DNA of 64,000 bases from Bigelowiella natans CCMP2755. Lineage: Eukaryota; Cercozoa; Chlorarachniophyceae. Shown piece after piece: positions 1 to 12,428 of the stretch (within the stretch, counting starts at the first letter, position 1; every line of letters starts with the position of its first letter). The notes below the pieces were generated by a model. The model did no database searches and was not told the DNA's origin. It was given only the letters and a program-made list of their open reading frames with translations. Both the position numbers and the translations under genes were made by a program. Location of the stretch: positions 37,501-101,500 of the forward strand of contig ADNK01000981.1 in the NCBI GenBank assembly GCA_000320545.1, written 5' to 3'.

Positions 1-174
1 AATTGAAAATTGTTACTAGATTACTATTCGGAAATCATCAGAGAGCAATCATTAGAGAGCAACGATAGGCAAAAGTTTAGTCAGGGTTGTACGCCGTATC
101 AATTGAATAATATGTAAAGGGGACTTAGTCTTCCCAATACGCACGTTACGTCCAAGTGACCAAGCATAGAATAC

Positions 175-2543
175 TTATCGCTCTGCTCGCTTCCCCTCTT
201 CCTCAATTACTATGTCAACTGACATTGGTTTGAAACTCTGACTGCTGGTCGACATCTTTCCAGATTTTGAGAACCGCCGTGAACCACGTTTCTCTTTCTT
301 CGTGACTTTCTTAGCCTCTGGATGCTTCTCATTCTTAGCATCAAACGCTTTTGCACTCTCGAAGTCAGCGATGGCTGATAGTCAAATCAGAATTTCGAAT
401 CATATGCCATCGGATGTTAATATACATTCACAGAACAGGAATGGATGGGTTAATTTTGAATTTTGATGTGAGGCTTATTGGCTGCTACCCTTTTTAATAG
501 CTTCGGGGCCCTTGCTAATCAATCCAACAGGGACTTTTTGATTCTTTGGCAGAAGTTGTTTTAAAGTCAAGATGCTCTCGTTATTTTGCCTATTCAATGG
601 TATTGAGAAAATCTTCTGTTAAATTTGTTGTCCAAGATTCGAGACGTAAAACAAGCTAGGGAAGACAGAGAACAAAAAGTGGAGAAGCTGTAAGAAGAGA
701 TTAAGCATGTGGATGGAGGTGGGATGGAGGAGGGATGGAGAAGGTATAAATCTCTCCCGCATATCGACCGTAAAATCTTGTAGACACGAAGAATCCTGCT
801 CACTGCCATGACTTTTTTCTTCAGCATACCCCCCCGTTTTTCCAACATCGTTGATTCATGTGTTTCCTCGTCGTCACAGTTGTAGTCCAGCACGCTATGG
901 AGCATGTCGGTAACTGAAAATAGTAGCAACAGTACCGGGCTGTTGTTAGATTTTGCAGCATAGAGCGAGTGAGCTTCACAATATCTACAATGTTTTCTTA
1001 CCTTTCTCTGCTACAAACGGAAGAGACCACTGAAACACGTCCATGAAGTTGGGCAAATAATATGGATGAGGCGTCTCGATGAATTGCTTTATGTTCAGAA
1101 CGTTGTTGTCAAATTTAAGACATGCCGCCTTGTTCTTGTAAACATCGCAGTAATTTGGTGCCGAGAATATCGTGATCACTCGAGGAATCTTTGACTGCAG
1201 GTTTACCATCTGCATCTTGTATCCATCTACCTGTGCCTCGTGGGCGCGTATGATAGATGTCATCTTATTTTCTTCCAAAAATTGCTTGACAGCCTCAACA
1301 CCATACACATAGGAACACTGGCGAGTCTTGTTGTAACCAAACCACGTTGTTTCCGCCGGAGAGTCGTCTTCGCTATCGCTATCATCATCGTTGTTGATAT
1401 CCCTTCCGCTTTTTTCATCCTCAAAAGGATCGGACCATAGCAAGTCGCACATTGGGCCGTCTCTTGGAACTTCTCGAAAGCGATGTATATCGTCAATCTC
1501 CTCGATCTGGCAACAAATATCCACTTCGAATTAGAGGGAGAGACAATGACTTATTATTTGGAATTGTACCGTAGTGATGTCAGGAGACAAACCCCCGTGA
1601 ACACAGAAGAAGGATTCGTTAACAATCGCAGCGAGGGGCAAGTTATCGAACGCGTCCATAATGGCCTCGTAGAGTTTTTCACTATACTTGTACAAGCCTT
1701 GATTTAAAAGAGGAAAAACAGTGACTTTATCATTCTTTGGTATTATAATAAATTGTTAAGCTACATTCGTCCTTGAAGTTGAAGAAAGCACTTAGTTGCC
1801 TGCACTCGTGGTTACCACGAAGCATGAAGAACGACTTTGGGTATGTGATTTTCATGGAGAGTAGCAACATCACACACTCTGTTGAGAAGCATCCTCTATC
1901 CACATAGTCTCCCAAAAAGAGATACTGAGTTTCTTTGGGGTCCCCGCCCACGTTAAACAGCCGAGCCAGATCAAAATATTGCCCGTGAACATCTCCGCAA
2001 ACTGTGGTGATGGAAATGTATTAAGAGACTGCATGACAACCATGTCCATTTAAAGATATACATTTCATCATTAAAAATCAATCCTTCAATCAATAATTGT
2101 GGATGACCGGTGACTGGGTATTTGAGATGGAGCACATTAGGCTCTGATTTTAGAACTTCTGCCGCGCGCTTGATAATATCCAGAAACACATCTTCCTCTA
2201 TCCTCCCCTCTTTGAGTAAGTGTGCTTTTATTACTTCTAGATCAGGCGTCTAATTTACAAGATGAAAGTTTGGACTCTGAATAGAAAACTGGCAACGAGC
2301 AGTGGCAACTGATTAGTATCGAAAGAAATGAAGAACCTTTGCTCCGTCAGGGAAGATCTCTTTCCTTGAAAGCGGGAATCTTGGAGGAGCAACGACATCC
2401 TTCATGACTCTATCATCGCCATCTTGATTCGACGACGAGGTTTCATTTTTACCCTGTCCGCTATCAGCTGTCTTAACTTCCATTTCCTCCCGCTCCTTCA
2501 ATGTGGAATTACTTTGGGATAGGGAATCTGGGTTCAGATACAT
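175..2543 (-). CDS. CNA1: Calcineurin A (PP2B) catalytic subunit, 8 exons
   Basis: Ca2+/calmodulin-activated Ser/Thr phosphatase. Reading minus, exons are about 2543-2337, 2249-2108, 2001-1765, 1697-1570, 1506-1002, 913-769, 589-489 and 374-175. All boundaries are GT-AG, the phases agree, and the sum is 554 residues. The metallophosphatase motifs appear in order: GDVHG, GDYVDRG, RGNHECR, HGGLSPD, RAHEAQ and SAPNYCDVY. After the core come the calcineurin-B-binding helix region, a basic calmodulin-binding segment ([18 protein letters not shown]) and an autoinhibitory-like segment ([16 protein letters not shown]), which separates PP2B from PP1 and PP2A. Odd points are a Ser/Asn/Gln-rich N-terminal extension of about 50 residues and an acidic insert ([11 protein letters not shown]) after WSDPFED. 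Introns are short and free of microsatellites. The start is the first Met of the exon that holds the conserved N-terminal segment. Confidence 0.95.
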
Positions 2544-2598
2544 TTACACCCGTAATTAAATAAAAAACCGAAATACATGAGGATTGAATCTAACGACA
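2544..2598. promoter_or_regulatory. Short divergent (bidirectional) promoter interval
   Basis: Only 55 bases separate the calcineurin A start codon (minus) from the start of the small spliced gene to the right (plus). The interval is A/T-rich. No TATA box or other defined element is clear. Shared promoter use is inferred from the head-to-head layout only. Confidence 0.35.
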
Positions 2599-3148
2599 AT
2601 GAATATATCACATGTGAATCATAAATTAGCAGCTGAGATACCGATATTCGAGAGATTACACTCTTCGAAACAGGACAGCTTTTCCGAAGATTTGTCGAAT
2701 ACTCCCGCAAAGCATGTAAGATTGCATAGCGTTTTAGGAAATAATACTGAAAAGAAGATTTATTGTCAGACTTAATAATCTAATGAATTGGATCGCTAAG
2801 ACTTTCCTATCCCATTTATTAATTATTACATTGTCAAGTTGAGTGCCATTTTCAGACAGATTCCAACATTGTTAATGATTAGATCAGGTTCCTACATCAT
2901 ACAATTTTTTCTTCCCTTCAAAGGATCTTATGCAGGGCTACGGTTGGAGAAATGCTAACTCACTGATATTTGAGTTCGGTCCGAGACTACTCTCAGCTTT
3001 CTCTCAAATTCTGGCAACAAGCTTCTACGACAAAATAATTAAACCTGTTGAACAGAATTGTTGCATGGGATGTTTCCTGTACAAGAATAACGATCAGCAG
3101 CAGCACTCTCCTTCAGCTGCACTTGGAACATTTCCTGTCAAGATTTAG
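2599..3148 (+). CDS. Small hypothetical protein, 2 exons, 113 aa
   Basis: I do not recognise this protein. It is proposed because two open exons, 2599-2715 and 2924-3148, join in frame across a good intron: donor GTAAG at 2716 and a pyrimidine-rich acceptor ending TTCAAAG before 2924. The joined product has 113 residues, with an N-terminal half rich in Ser/Lys/Asp and a C-terminal half containing a mildly hydrophobic helix-like stretch, a Cys-rich CCMGCF motif and a QQQ tract. There is no signal peptide or clear membrane span. It is head-to-head with calcineurin A. It could be a 5' leader or a chance ORF pair; the splice signals and matching phase are the only support. Confidence 0.4.
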
Positions 3149-3239
3149 GCATTATTTTATGCTGATTTAAACGATCATATTTATTGTCGTAGGTAAAAAA
3201 AATAGAATAATTTCGAAATCTTCTGATACTCTAGTTTCT

Positions 3240-3259
3240 AAACCCTAACCAGCCCTAGA
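3240..3259 (+). promoter_or_regulatory. Telo-box-like motif before adenylate kinase start
   Basis: AAACCCTAACC lies within 20 bases of the adenylate kinase ATG. In plants the AAACCCTAA telo-box is a promoter or 5' leader element of translation and cell-cycle genes. Its role here is unknown and a single copy may be chance. Confidence 0.25.
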
Positions 3260-4216
3260 ATGGCATCAACCTCCCCTCTTGGATCCTCGGAGTGCCAGGG
3301 ACTACCAGATCTCTCCAGGATTCCTACATCCTTTCTAGCCGCCGAAATTCAACGCCGCCTGAAATGTATCAGAGCTCCTGAGAAACGCCTGGTGTTGATC
3401 GGACCACCCGGTGCTGGTAAAGGTGTGAGCTTTTTCTGTGCTTTTTATGTTAGTATTAAGATTTCAATACCTTTCAGGAACACAGGCCCCGAAGATAGCA
3501 AAGGAATACTGTATATGCCGACTTGCAACCGGTGACATGCTTCGGGCAGCAATAGCCTCACACACACCTGTTGGAGAGAAAGCCCGCAAGGCCATGGAAT
3601 CAGGAAAACTTGTCAATGACGAATTAGTGATCGATATTCTGAAACAAAATCTAAACCAACCTCGTTGTCGTCGCGGATTTATTCTCGATGGTTTTCCTCG
3701 GACGGTAACTCAAGCGAAAAAGGTGGGTTTTGACTTCGCCATAACGCCATAAGATTAAACAAGACTAATAATTATGATGTTTTTAATTCCAGCTCGACGC
3801 CTACCTTGCTGAGTCGGGGACCAAGTTAGACGGAGCGATTGAGATGAAAGTACCCATCGGTACTATAACGGAACGTATTTCTGGAAGGCTTATCCACTCA
3901 AGAAGTGGAAGAGCATACCATCCAGTCTTCAAACCTCCCAAGAAGCCTGGAATCGATGACGTACCGTTGCTTATTTAAAATGATATATAGACCTCCTGTT
4001 TATTGATATGCTTATGTACAGGTTACGGGTGAGCAGCTGATAAAGAGAAATGATGACAATCCAGATATCTTGAGGAGCCGTTTTGACACATTCTGTAGAA
4101 TGACGACACCAGTGACAGAGCATTATGCGAAGCAGAATAAGCTTGCAAGTATAGATGGGGATAAGCCAGTAGAATCTGTCTTTACGGACATATGTAAGTA
4201 TATAAATGGGTCATGA
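3260..4216 (+). CDS. ADK: Adenylate kinase (long form, AK2-like), 4 exons
   Basis: Catalyses ATP + AMP = 2 ADP. Exons 3260-3422, 3478-3722, 3793-3960 and 4022-4216 join in phase to 256 residues. The sequence shows the P-loop GPPGAGKG split by intron 1, the AMP-binding ATGDMLR, the [11 protein letters not shown] motif, and a full LID segment ([16 protein letters not shown], then [11 protein letters not shown]), so this is the long isoform. An N-terminal extension of about 40 residues precedes the P-loop. It is not obviously a transit peptide, so cytosolic or intermembrane-space placement is open. The reading frame runs to TGA at 4214; a GTAAGT inside the last codons could be a further donor, but the read-through C-terminus ([10 protein letters not shown]) fits the family better. 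Introns are short and plain. Confidence 0.93.
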
Positions 4217-5870
4217 ATGAAGAACGAAGGGTAGAAGACGATCATTTAACAAATCTGGTCATTCATGTAAAGGTTGTCTTATTAATTTCCAAGGAACAAT
4301 GTGTAACCCAAGATTCCGCATGAGGCGAATTGTGAATAGAATGAACATGTGATTTTCACAAAACCAGAACATAGACTTGCGTATATGTTCTACATGCCTT
4401 TGCCTCTTTGGGCAGGCATTGTTGGAAAAAGTGACACTGCTTCATTGCTTGCCTGGCCACTTGAAAAGCTCCGAAACTCAGTTGAGGACTTCTGTCGAAT
4501 CCTTTCATTACACGCAAAACCTGCGATGCGCTGCTGGTACTCGAAAGTGCATCATGCCAGTGTGCCGCCACAGTGCGATGTGCAGCTCACAATGGCACAA
4601 TGCTAGAATAGATGGCGGTGAAATTTGGACGACATTCGCAGGCAACATCATCGAGAATGCAATTTTTGCAATTGAAACTTGATTGTGTTGGTGGCATCGG
4701 CCATGCATCGCACACGCGTCTCACAAGCACTCGCTCGTTGCACGTCACATGGCTTGACATCATTGACATTCTCTGGATCTTGAAACTCCTCATCACGAAT
4801 GTGTGCGAATGATGAAACAGGTGCAGCGCCAGCTGGAAGTCAGGCTAGCAGGATCATCAGCCAGAAGTGTCAACTTGCCATGACATCCACTTTTGCCGGC
4901 TCCAATCAGCAATGAACTGGTGAAGGCCATCGTGTCCAATCGTGATCAAGCGAAAGCGAGTCAATCTGGAGAGGGCACTTGAGTCACGTTTGTTTCACGT
5001 CCATCGCTAGATCGGTGCGGCACTTGCGTGGACGGATGATCGGCGACCTGCTAGCCTGGCAGAGACAGAGACGCAGAGCTTGCACAATTCAACGTGCAAC
5101 CGAGCGCTCGCTAGCTCGGATCGGAACGCACCAAGCTACAAGTGTGTCCACCACGTCCAATGGACGTGTGTGTGATGTGCAAGTGACACTTCCACATCAC
5201 ACTGCACACACGACGTGTGCACAGTGTGCACCGTCTGAGATGAACCCTTCCGAGCCACAAAACGTCGACTCGCAAGCTGGCAAGGGAGACCAGGGTTTGT
5301 GCAGGTGTGTTTGGCGATTCGGGTTTTGTGTCAGCTAGCTAGCTGTGGCGGGGCTTGTCTCAGTCGTGCATCACCAGCAGATCACTCTGTTCTGGTCCAG
5401 TGGTGTTCCGTGCAATTGTGTTCCGTGCCTTCCACACTTTGAGAGCTTCGTCAATGAGTGTGGGGGACTCTCCTTGCTGGCTTGTCTCTTCGATGCAGAG
5501 CTTCTTCGGCGCACGTCGAAAGGGCTGAAATCGATCAAGACAAACAAACAACGTGATGATGGACTGAAACGTTGCAAGACCAAATGCTTGTGAACAATGA
5601 ACAATGAACAATGATGATGATGATTGTGGAATTGTTTTTTTTTACGTAGTTTAGAGAGAAAAACGCGGGCTCTTGTTGGTTTTCACTCGAGTGCTTCGTT
5701 GACAGTTGGCTGCAGCAGGGAATTCAGTTGAAGATTGTCAAAAAGGACTATGACGTAATTACCAAATACAGGGCATTTCATACAAACCTTTGGGTGTTTG
5801 CATATTCCCTCCCCTGCCCCTTCGCAAACGAGAATTTTCCAGCTTAGAGTTCTTATCTTGCCCCCTCATA
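4217..5870. other. Intergenic spacer with CTAG/TGCA-rich island (island 1)
   Basis: No convincing gene is seen. From about 4380 to 5600 the DNA is microsatellite-poor and more G/C-rich than nearby introns, with repeated GCTAGC, CTAGCTAGCTAG (near 5335), TGCA, CACACGTGTG-like and GTGCAC words. Several short open frames on both strands show no conserved pattern. The same kind of DNA recurs at 12.7-13.45, 31.56-32.06, 47.8-49.1 and 56.3-57.0 kb. The last 270 bases before katanin are ordinary A/T-rich sequence and probably hold its promoter. Confidence 0.5.
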
Positions 5871-6186
5871 ATGGCCACCGATAATCGAGTGCTGGGAAAG
5901 AGCGCCGAGACCCATCAATTCTTCCGTGAATATGCGCTTTTAGGGGACTATTCCACAGCCATGGTGTACTATGAAGGACTCAAGGCGCAGATCGAACTGT
6001 ACACTCTTCCCATTCCCATTATTTGCTTCTTTGTTTAGATTGATTGAATACAGCTATTGAACATTAAGCTCTAATTTATGCTCTGCTGGTGGTGATTTTC
6101 TGGATAGTTTCTACAAAGAGGTCGCAGAAGGAGAGACGAAGGAAAGATGGAAGAAATGTATCCAGCAGCTTAAGACGGAGTATGAG

Positions 6187-6223
<37 letters not shown>

Positions 6224-6978
6224 CCGTGGTGGTGGTGGTGGTAGTACGAATAGTAAGTAGGAGGAGTATTAGGAGTATAGTAGTAGCAATAGTAGTAGTA
6301 TAATAGTGATACCATTAGTATAAGTAGTGTATGCTACTAAATCGTTACAGTTGCAACCATATAGGTTTGTGTGTATGTGTGTGCATATGTGTGTTCTCCA
6401 ATTTAATTTTATGAAAACGGATGGGAGGAAGGATGTTGTAGCGTAGCACCCGTCTTTTCCCACATCGCAGCTATTCAGAAGACAATAACCTGCTTACACT
6501 GATATTCTTGCTCGCTTGCTTTAACACGCACTCATGCACCTAGATTGTGAAAGACATTGGTGCAGAGGTCGAATTCTTTAAGGTGATTCATATTACTACT
6601 ACTCTTCCCACCAAGCAAAATGATTATGCATTAGTGATGGTAGTATAGTAATATCTGTAACGCTGGGTTTTGTGGAAAGGGACAAAGGCTTGTTTCCCCA
6701 ACTCAAAACAATCACGCAAATGGACACATATACATTCACATATATCACATATGTAAGATTTTACACTAACTATTACGATAAAGGACCCCCCAGGGAAGCC
6801 TCGACGCCAGATTTCATCGACACCAACGTCATCATCCACACCTCCAGCAGGGGCGAAAACGGGGATAACATCGGTGATACAAGCACTTCATTGATTTTTT
6901 TTATAAAACTGAAAAGATTGCCACAAACAAGAGCCTCTGTTTATATTTCTGTAGCAACCTTGCGTCAATATGACTTTG

Positions 6979-7009
<31 letters not shown>

Positions 7010-7646
7010 TGAGTGTTTAATTATATATTGCTTATATTACTTCGTGTGCTTGCAAATATTGTAGTCGAAAGCGGCAGCAGCAGCAGTTGAGCTGGCCCCC
7101 AAACCCCCTGTTGATAAGGATGTATGGCCAGCACCACCGCCACGGACTACAAACCACCACCAGAGTAATAATAATAATAATGACAAATAATAATACCCAG
7201 AATATTTGGAATATCATCAAATAAGATAATAGATATAAGCCACAAGACCGAGCATACTGGGCAGATGCATGCTGCTTTCCTTACAAACACCGGATCCGAC
7301 ATAATTTTACCACCAAAAATGAAGTTCTGGATAAAATAAAGTTGATTACTGCGTTTTAAGAGTAATGTCAAAACCGACGAATATTAACAAGGTTGCTGCT
7401 ATTTACTTCTATGAACAAAGAAGTAGTAGTAGCTACAAAAAACTCGTTATGATCACTTGAAGTTGCACCGTCCGTCTTCAAATTTAATTCTCATCATATT
7501 ATGTACAACGATGCTGATATCGATGCTGCTCTGTTACAACCACCACAGGCAGCTACGCTCCTCCTGCTCGATCATCGGATTCACATAGGAGTAACAGTAA
7601 ACAAAGGTAGGTGGTAGTTCCTTACTACGTAACATAGCGCTGCACA

Positions 7647-7681
<35 letters not shown>

Positions 7682-7959
7682 CCCTCACACGCTACGTTTA
7701 CTACTACTACTATAGTTCTTTACCTTCTTGGGCACAACCACGATCATCTTCACGACGCGACAAGACCCCGGAGGTAGTACCTTTGTTAGTATTAGTAGTA
7801 ACTTCGAATGTGTTTCTTACTACTTCTAGATGCTGCTGTTGTTACCACACCATTGCTCCCCTCCCGCCCCCACCTCATCTTTCCATAGTCATCATTTCAT
7901 CGCAGTGTCATCATATTCTCATAATCATTATCAATTGTGATTGGACATGAGACGATTGC

Positions 7960-7994
<35 letters not shown>

Positions 7995-8132
7995 GTTTGA
8001 CGTTACTATTCCTCTCCTCTTTCTCCACTTGATTAAGGTGAGAGCTAGTCGAAAGAGCACTGGAGCAGAGAGTAGGAGAAAAGGCCACTCTTCAAGGTCA
8101 GTGAGTCCAAAATTAGTCGTACTCATGATAGC

Positions 8133-8170
<38 letters not shown>

Positions 8171-8625
8171 TAAAATTGGATGGTCTACTGGTTCTTTTTG
8201 GTGGCGATAGTTTCGTGGTTTCAATTATTCGAATTAAGATCATCATCATCATCATCACCATCATCATCATACTATTATGCATATCTCATCAGTGGAGACA
8301 AGAAGTCCAAATACAGTGGCTACAGCTCTGCAGCATCAGTTCGGTAATGATGTCTCAACAACAACAACAACAATCAGCACAACGATGAACATGTTACGTG
8401 GTACATGGGCAGGTCAAGATATGGTCGTGGTGTGGGAGCTAGCAGTGTGTCTTCTCGTGCGAGATCCAAAGATTCAAGATCCACCAAATCCACGGTAAGA
8501 ATATGTCAATAATAATAATAATAATAATAATAGTAATGATAATGATAATAATTGTTATAGCAAATTGAGGAGAACATAGGACAAATTTTTGAAGGAAGAA
8601 ATGATAAACGACTTGTTACGAAGAG

Positions 8626-8662
<37 letters not shown>

Positions 8663-8956
8663 AATTATAGGGTAAGAAATCGTCTTCCTCAAAAAAGAGC
8701 GACAGCAAGAAGATTAAAGCGTAATGAGAACAAGAATAAGAACAACAACTACAAGATATTGTCATTTCGTGTTAATTATTTTTCACTAGTACAGAATTAT
8801 AAAATGCTGCTCCAACAATATCATCGTTTCATGCATTCAAATGCTAAGTTCTAAGAACCATGCTCACTGACTATTGCTGCAACTGCTACTACGTACTCTC
8901 CATAGGTATGAGGCACCTCCAGGAGATGAAGCTCTTGTTGAGCACATAGAGCGTAA

Positions 8957-8991
<35 letters not shown>

Positions 8992-9992
8992 TTACTATAC
9001 TGCACTTAAAATATATCACTAAGGATAGTTTTTTCTGTCGTTTGTTTGTTCGCCTATTTTGCCAATTTATTGTCATCATATTTTAGAATTTTTCGAGTTT
9101 ATATATATAAACACACACACACGACATACATACATAAATATAAAAATCAGGAAATGTGCTTGACAAGAAACCTGGAGTGCGATTTGCGGATATTGCAGAA
9201 CTTCACAAGGTAGCTATAGTACTACTACTACTAGTAGTAGTTGTTTTTGTATGGTGTCAAGCACACTGCACTAAATCTTCACTAGGCTGCAGCATTAATG
9301 TTATCATCATTATCGTTATCAGGCAAAAACTCTTCTTGAAGAGGCAGTTGTCCTCCCTCTTGTTATGCCAGGATATTTCCGGTAGTAAGCACGTGCATAA
9401 GTGCAGATATCTAAATTTCGATGTTAATAGCATTACTACATCAACAATTCTGCTCTTGTGTGAGTATAGATCGGTCAATTATTATCATATCACATCATCA
9501 TTTTTGCTGCTGCTGCTGCTGCTGCTATGTTGTCATCATCAGAGGTATTCGTCGGCCCTGGAAGGGTGTATTGATGTTCGGACCTCCAGGTACGTAAAAG
9601 GAGTGCAACTGAGTATGTTTGTGTGAGTCAGTGAGTGAGTGAGTGTGTTTGGTGGTACGGTGCTATTAGCGTAGTAACATTAAGTATATTACATATAGTC
9701 GAATAAAGTTGTTGTCTCTTCTTCTTCTTTGTAGGAACAGGGAAGACCATGCTTGCAAAAGCTGTCGCCACGGTTAATAGTTTGCCACTAGCAGTAGTAT
9801 TAGTTAGGAGTACTAGTAGTAGTACCATGCTGCTTGTCACCTCAACCGTACATCTTGCTACCAGGAGTGCAATACGACTTTCTTTGCGGTCTCCGCATCG
9901 ACTTTGACATCAAAATGGCGTGGAGAATCAGGTAATGAATGGTTGTGATTAGTAGTGGTGCTACTAGTAGTATTATCGTTGTTATGAATGAT

Positions 9993-10023
<31 letters not shown>

Positions 10024-11359
10024 TAGTAGCATTAGTGGGGGAAAAGAGAAGATGAACATCACCATTGTCATCATCATCATTATTATTATTATGATCATAC
10101 AACAGAGAAACTGGTGCACACATTGTTTGAAATGGCTCGTCACTACGCTCCTTCCACCATCTTCTTTGACGAAATCGACGCTCTTGGTAAAAAAAGAACA
10201 AGGGGAGGCAGAGGGAGGAGGGCACTGGCTGCTGCTGCTACTGTTTAGATAGTATGAATATTACACACAACTAGACATGCATAATAGCTTGAATGCTTAA
10301 CGGTAGAAGTGCTAGTAGTATGTGCGAGGAGTAGCAGTAGTACAGAAGTGAGTGGTAGTTGTAGTGCTACATGATCAACGATTATTACTACAACTCATAT
10401 TAGTAGTAGTAGTAACACGACGATGGTGCATTCATTATGATTTTGGTGTATGTATGCTATATTTGTGTATGTTGTTATTATCAGCTTCGGCACGTGGCGC
10501 ATCTGGAGAGCATGAAGCATCAAGGAGGGTAACTATTATAGTGGTTATTGTTCTTATTGTGCATGTAGTGTTGACTTACAAGAAAATAACCCTACTAATC
10601 AAACTCACTATAATCATCACAGGTAAAGTCGCAGTTGTTGGTAGAAATGGACGGTGCGGGGTCTTCATCAGATCCTAACAAGGTAGTAGTAGTAGTAGTA
10701 GTAGTAGTACTGGTGATGATCATGATGATGCAATTATTACCACTATCGATGCTGGTGCTAGTAGCAGTTGCCTCAGCAACTAGTATTTGCTCTACAACAT
10801 ATATTTGTTGAATAAATAACACGTGATTTACTTGTTTTGTTGTCGTTTTTCTTGCACGTAGATCGTGATGGTACTTGCTGCTACAAACCTTCCATGGTAG
10901 TAGTAGTAGTAGTAGTAGTATACATTAGGAGATTATTCGCTACTTATTTTGACTTGCGTTCGAATTATTTCTACTCGCCAATATGTTGCGCCAACATCAT
11001 CATCATCATCAACAACAACAACAACAAGGTCTTTGGATGAAGCTCTTAAACGGCGTCTCGAGAAACGAATATGTACGTATTCATTGTTGTATTCGGTGAT
11101 GATGAAGATGATGAGAAGGAGGAGGAGAAATGATTGGTGTTAATGCTGTTTGTTGTCATCCTAGACCGGAACATGACGACATGTTACCCCACCCCCCCCC
11201 CCTCTTGTGTGTTGTTGGTACTGAATACTGATGTGTGTCTTCTTCTTCCTCCTCCTCCTCCTCCTCCTAGACATTCCTCTTCCAAACGAGAAAGCACGAA
11301 TTGAATTGTTTAAAATCAACTCAAGAGGTTTGAAAATCGATGAGGATGTGGACTATGAG

Positions 11360-11403
<44 letters not shown>

Positions 11404-11470
11404 GACCATGTGTGTTAAGATGATTTTTACCTCCACCACTCGATGATCGTAGTAACCCTCATATCATCAC

Positions 11471-11506
<36 letters not shown>

Positions 11507-11591
11507 AATATTATTTATTATTCTAGGAATTGTCTAAAGTTACGGAAGGATACAGTGGAGCTGATATTACCATCGTATGCGTTAGTAGTAA

Positions 11592-11623
<32 letters not shown>

Positions 11624-11849
11624 ATGGTACAAGTATTTATCATCATAACCACCATCATCAACCACAATTAATTTACAGTTGTGCCGAGATGCTTCTATGA
11701 TGTCGCTAAGGAAGAAAATCGAAGGTAATGAGGTGTATGATGATGATTCAAATGTCTTGATATGCATTTCCTATTATTATTCTTTTCGTTCATCATCGCA
11801 ACTAGATGCACATCAGCTTATTTCCAGGCATGTGTTGATATATGTTGTG

Positions 11850-11881
<32 letters not shown>

Positions 11882-12428
11882 GTCGTTGACTTGCTCTTGC
11901 TGCATCGTGTTACATGAAATCATCAGATGTAAGAGCACGTGGCCAAGGACTAAGGGATTTGGGGAAAAATGAAGGTATGTTGAATATGAGGGTGATGATT
12001 CTATTCCTTAGTAAACTGAAAAATAATGATGATGTGTTTGCTGCTATGATAGATTTGGAGGACCCGATTACTCACCAGGACTTTCTGGACGCATGCAAAA
12101 AAATCCAGGTACAACTACAACGACAGCAACAAGCTACCTGTAGTGGGGGGGGGGGGAGAGGAAGAGGAGGAGTAATAATGAGAGAAGCAGTATGAGTAAC
12201 CCGTCATCATTCGTGGTGGTAGTAGTAGTAGTAGTCTTAGTGGTGGTGGTGGTGGTGGTGCTGCTGCTGCTGGAGAGTGGCAGTGACAATACATTAATCA
12301 ATTAAAACAACACGCTACTACCACAACTACTTCTTCTACTACTATTCCTGGTACGTACATAGAGCTCTGTGGGGAAGGACGACCTCAAAAAGTATGCAGA
12401 TTGGATGACTGAGTTTGGATCGGCCTAA
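5871..12428 (+). CDS. KATNA1: Katanin p60 ATPase catalytic subunit, 28 exons
   Basis: AAA ATPase that severs microtubules. I trace 28 exons from ATG 5871 to TAA 12426, adding up to 575 residues. Exons 1-3 (5871-5998, 6108-6186, 6544-6582) encode the N-terminal MIT-like domain ([19 protein letters not shown]). Exons 4-11 form a Ser/Arg/Lys-rich linker that includes [10 protein letters not shown]. Exons from 8906 encode the catalytic part: [30 protein letters not shown] (Walker A split at 9589/9735), FFDEIDAL (Walker B, about 10165-10186), [30 protein letters not shown] (arginine fingers), EGYSGADIT (sensor 2) and the C-terminal helix ending DWMTEFGSA. The gene spans 6.6 kb for 1.7 kb of coding sequence. 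Nearly every intron is dominated by microsatellites, and several donors are the start of a GTAGTAG tract (6187, 10683, 10897). Confidence 0.95.
6187..6223 (+). repeat. (TAG)n microsatellite starting at katanin donor
   Basis: About twelve TAG units follow directly after exon 2, so the GT of the intron is the first GT of the tract. It is the type example of a pattern repeated in many introns of this window. Confidence 0.95.
8626..8660 (+). repeat. (GT)n microsatellite, katanin intron
   Basis: A run of about 17 GT units immediately upstream of the acceptor of the exon that starts at 8671. Similar GT/CA tracts occur in this gene at about 6979-7007, 7649-7680 and 11474-11503. Confidence 0.9.
11361..11400 (+). 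repeat. (GA)n microsatellite after katanin donor
   Basis: Donor GTAAGAGAGAGA leads straight into about 18 AG units. The tract starts within six bases of the splice site. Confidence 0.9.

Noticed and set aside
4194-4330. GTAAGT at 4194 as a last intron of adenylate kinase
   Set aside because: Splicing to the AGs near 4272 or 4292 gives either an immediate stop or an unrelated tail, whereas read-through gives a family-like short C-terminus.
4979-5338. Plus-strand open frame of 119 codons in island 1
   Set aside because: No ATG at its left end, biased composition from the CTAG/TGCA-rich island and no recognisable motif.
7911-8388. Two overlapping open frames full of Thr, Asn, Val and Ile runs
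   Set aside because: Translations of TAG/ATC/ATT microsatellites in a katanin intron; not coding.
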